A stretch of 20,000 nucleotides of DNA from Mesotaenium endlicherianum (taxonomy: Eukaryota > Streptophyta > Zygnematophyceae > Zygnematales > Mesotaeniaceae): assembly GCA_009602735.1 (NCBI GenBank), contig WELA01010735.1:12342-32341 (forward strand), read 5' to 3'. Position numbers and translations under genes: made by a program. Below, piece after piece: positions 18,648 through 20,000 of this stretch (position 1 is its first letter; every line of letters starts with the position of its first letter). The notes beneath the pieces were generated by a model. The model saw only the letters and a program-made list of their open reading frames with translations, was not told the DNA's origin and did not search any database.

Positions 18648-19402
18648 AGGTTGGTTGAGCACTGTCCACAATTTGGGCCTTCAAATGACTTGCATTTTCA
18701 AGGGGTGACTCACTGCATGTGTAAAATGGGATTGTCATGGCCCCAATCCGTTTCATACTACATGTCAGACATATTTGCCTAAGAACAGCACTGGAGCCTA
18801 TAGCATAGACACCGCACGTGCAATGCAGAGTCTATAAAAGACAATAATATCTATGAACATTTGTATGTTTGACAAAGTCGAGTGCCTCCCCCAAATATCA
18901 GATAAGCATAATTTCTTTTTTAAGATAGCCAGCCAAGCGACACCTTCCGTGACAGGTACTATTATGATGATAGTTCAATACTTAGTGCCGATAAACATTA
19001 TGTTATAGGATTCAGCATTTAACACTTCTTGTTACCAATCTATTCAAATATTCTTTGACATTTACCGTCGAGGAAGAAGGTATGTACTGCAATGACGGAC
19101 CACACGCAAAAACAACTATTGGGGTTTAGGGCTGCCTGTCGCCCCCAAGCCTAGGGCGGGGAGAAATGCCCATTGCTAATGAGAGCTTTTAACTTTCAGA
19201 GCACACCCTTCTTGTGAACACTAAGCATAATTTGCATCCAACAGATATGTTCATCAAGTTTGGATTGCGTACGAGACTTCTGTAGTCCTAAAAGTACACC
19301 CCATAAAGTGTGATCCATAGAGTGATGAAGGACGCGTGTTGACATCACACAACTACATCTACCAATGTCAAACATTGCCACCCGTCGAGGAGGCCGATCC
19401 AA
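18648..19402. other. Intergenic stretch right of the piggyBac element
   Basis: No conserved frame was seen. The last 200 bases are immediately downstream of the minus-strand stop at 19403 and may be its 3' untranslated region. A small GC-rich inverted repeat (CGCCC...GGGCG) lies near 19140-19160. Confidence 0.55.
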
Positions 19403-19706
19403 TTACCACTCAGCGCGAGGCCCAAACGTGCCATTAGTCAGGACTTGGCCGGGCGGCACAAGCACTCCACTTATCCACTGACACTTGGCGGGAGCGTCCG
19501 GATGCCGTCGCAAGAACGCTTCGTCGTAGTCCCCCCGCGTGTTGACCTCGGGACTCTGAGGAGCCTCCGAGAATTTCAACCAACAGTCGCCCTTACTGTG
19601 ATGGTGGACGTCGGCCTCAAAGCACACGTCGTCGGGGCAAAACACCCACACGTTGCACGGTAAGTTTCCATAAGGCCCGCCGACTTGCTCCCCAGGAACA
19701 TGGTCC
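19403..19706 (-). CDS. Terminal exon of a small Cys-rich (PAN/apple-like) domain protein, 5'-partial
   Basis: Reading the minus strand, a (GT)n tract ending TATAG is an acceptor at 19707. The exon then encodes DHVPGEQVGGPYGNLPCNVW, then VFCPDDVCFEADVHHHSKGD and CWLKFSEAP, and later KCQWISGVLVPPG, with a TAA stop at 19405-19403. The pattern C-N-x-W-x-x-C...C...G-D/E-C-W-L-K, followed by a W-x-S-G-V strand, is one I associate with PAN/apple-like disulfide domains of extracellular proteins in green algae; this is recognition from memory and tentative. Composition is non-repetitive and unlike the flanking simple repeats, which supports real coding. Upstream exons are beyond the repeat and not identified; no signal peptide is visible. 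Confidence 0.55.
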
Positions 19707-19710
19707 CTAT

Positions 19711-19762
19711 ACACACACACACACACACCCCCACACACACACACGCGCACACACACACACAC
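19711..19762. repeat. CA microsatellite at a splice acceptor
   Basis: (CA)n with C-rich interruptions on the plus strand, i.e. (GT)n on the coding minus strand. It runs to within a few bases of the proposed acceptor at 19707. Val/Cys- or His/Thr-rich translations of it are spurious. Confidence 0.88.
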
Positions 19763-20000
19763 AGCCCAAAAACTTGGATTTGGAGATTCTAGGGGCTCGA
19801 TTTTGGCCGGGAAGATGGATGCTGCAATCCCTTAACCAAGAACAAAAGATATCAAGATCGTCTACGGTTATTCATTTCCACCTTCAGATGGCACAGGTGT
19901 TGCAACAAGTACGAGTCTGCATTCATATGATCCTTATGCTAGTGCACTTTGTTCCCCCCATAGACGTGAAGCACCACAAAGGCACCACGACCAATTCTGA
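19763..20000. other. Right edge, no feature recognised
   Basis: It is probably intron or upstream sequence of the minus-strand Cys-rich gene. Neither strand shows a convincing exon or motif. Confidence 0.45.

Noticed and set aside
19196..19402. 68-codon minus-strand frame following the Cys-rich exon
   Set aside because: It begins after that exon's stop, has unrelated composition, and is more simply 3' untranslated sequence.

Overview
The window reads as nuclear DNA of a green plant or alga, most likely a streptophyte (charophyte alga or early land-plant lineage). The reasons are a DREB-type AP2/ERF transcription factor, a split gene for a hybrid histidine kinase with GT-AG introns, and two plant-style DNA transposons. 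This placement is inference from gene content; I cannot name the species. The sequence has two single-N positions, at 3768 and 4864, which look like assembly joins.

Layout. Positions 1-949 hold no recognisable gene and include a long (GT)n-rich tract that runs up to a splice acceptor. Positions 950-7450 (+) carry the 3' part of a hybrid histidine kinase gene: the pre-ATPase linker, the N, G1 and G2 boxes of the ATPase domain, and a near-complete receiver domain with an alanine-rich tail, in six exons. The N box and G1 box are separated by about 425 low-complexity residues. A fragment of an RNA-recognition-motif protein sits between the G2 box and the receiver, against the N at 4864. Introns are filled with GT, CCTG, CTGT, TA and CG microsatellites that begin almost at the donor sites, and one holds a 91-base poly-C run.

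Positions 7451-8560 are GC-rich non-coding DNA with GCN, 13-bp and about 42-bp tandem repeats. Positions 8560-10958 contain no gene I can support, but do contain a 113-nt imperfect hairpin with a second stem beside it. Positions 10959-12530 (-) encode an apparently intronless DREB-like AP2/ERF factor. After 12.6 kb the DNA becomes gene-poor and AT-rich. It holds an 888-bp Harbinger/Tourist-like MITE (18-bp perfect inverted repeats, TAA target duplication) at 13524-14411. It also holds a 2.09-kb internally deleted piggyBac-like element (TTAA duplication, inverted ends) at 16552-18643, with a decayed transposase. The right edge has the last exon of a minus-strand gene for a small cysteine-rich, PAN/apple-like domain.

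The genes do not form a functional unit. The kinase and the DREB factor are both of kinds used in environmental or hormone signalling, but nothing here links them. I found no CRISPR, prokaryotic defence or gene-cluster system; the most informative features are the kinase-domain insertion, the chimeric RRM junction, the hairpin and the two transposons with intact ends.
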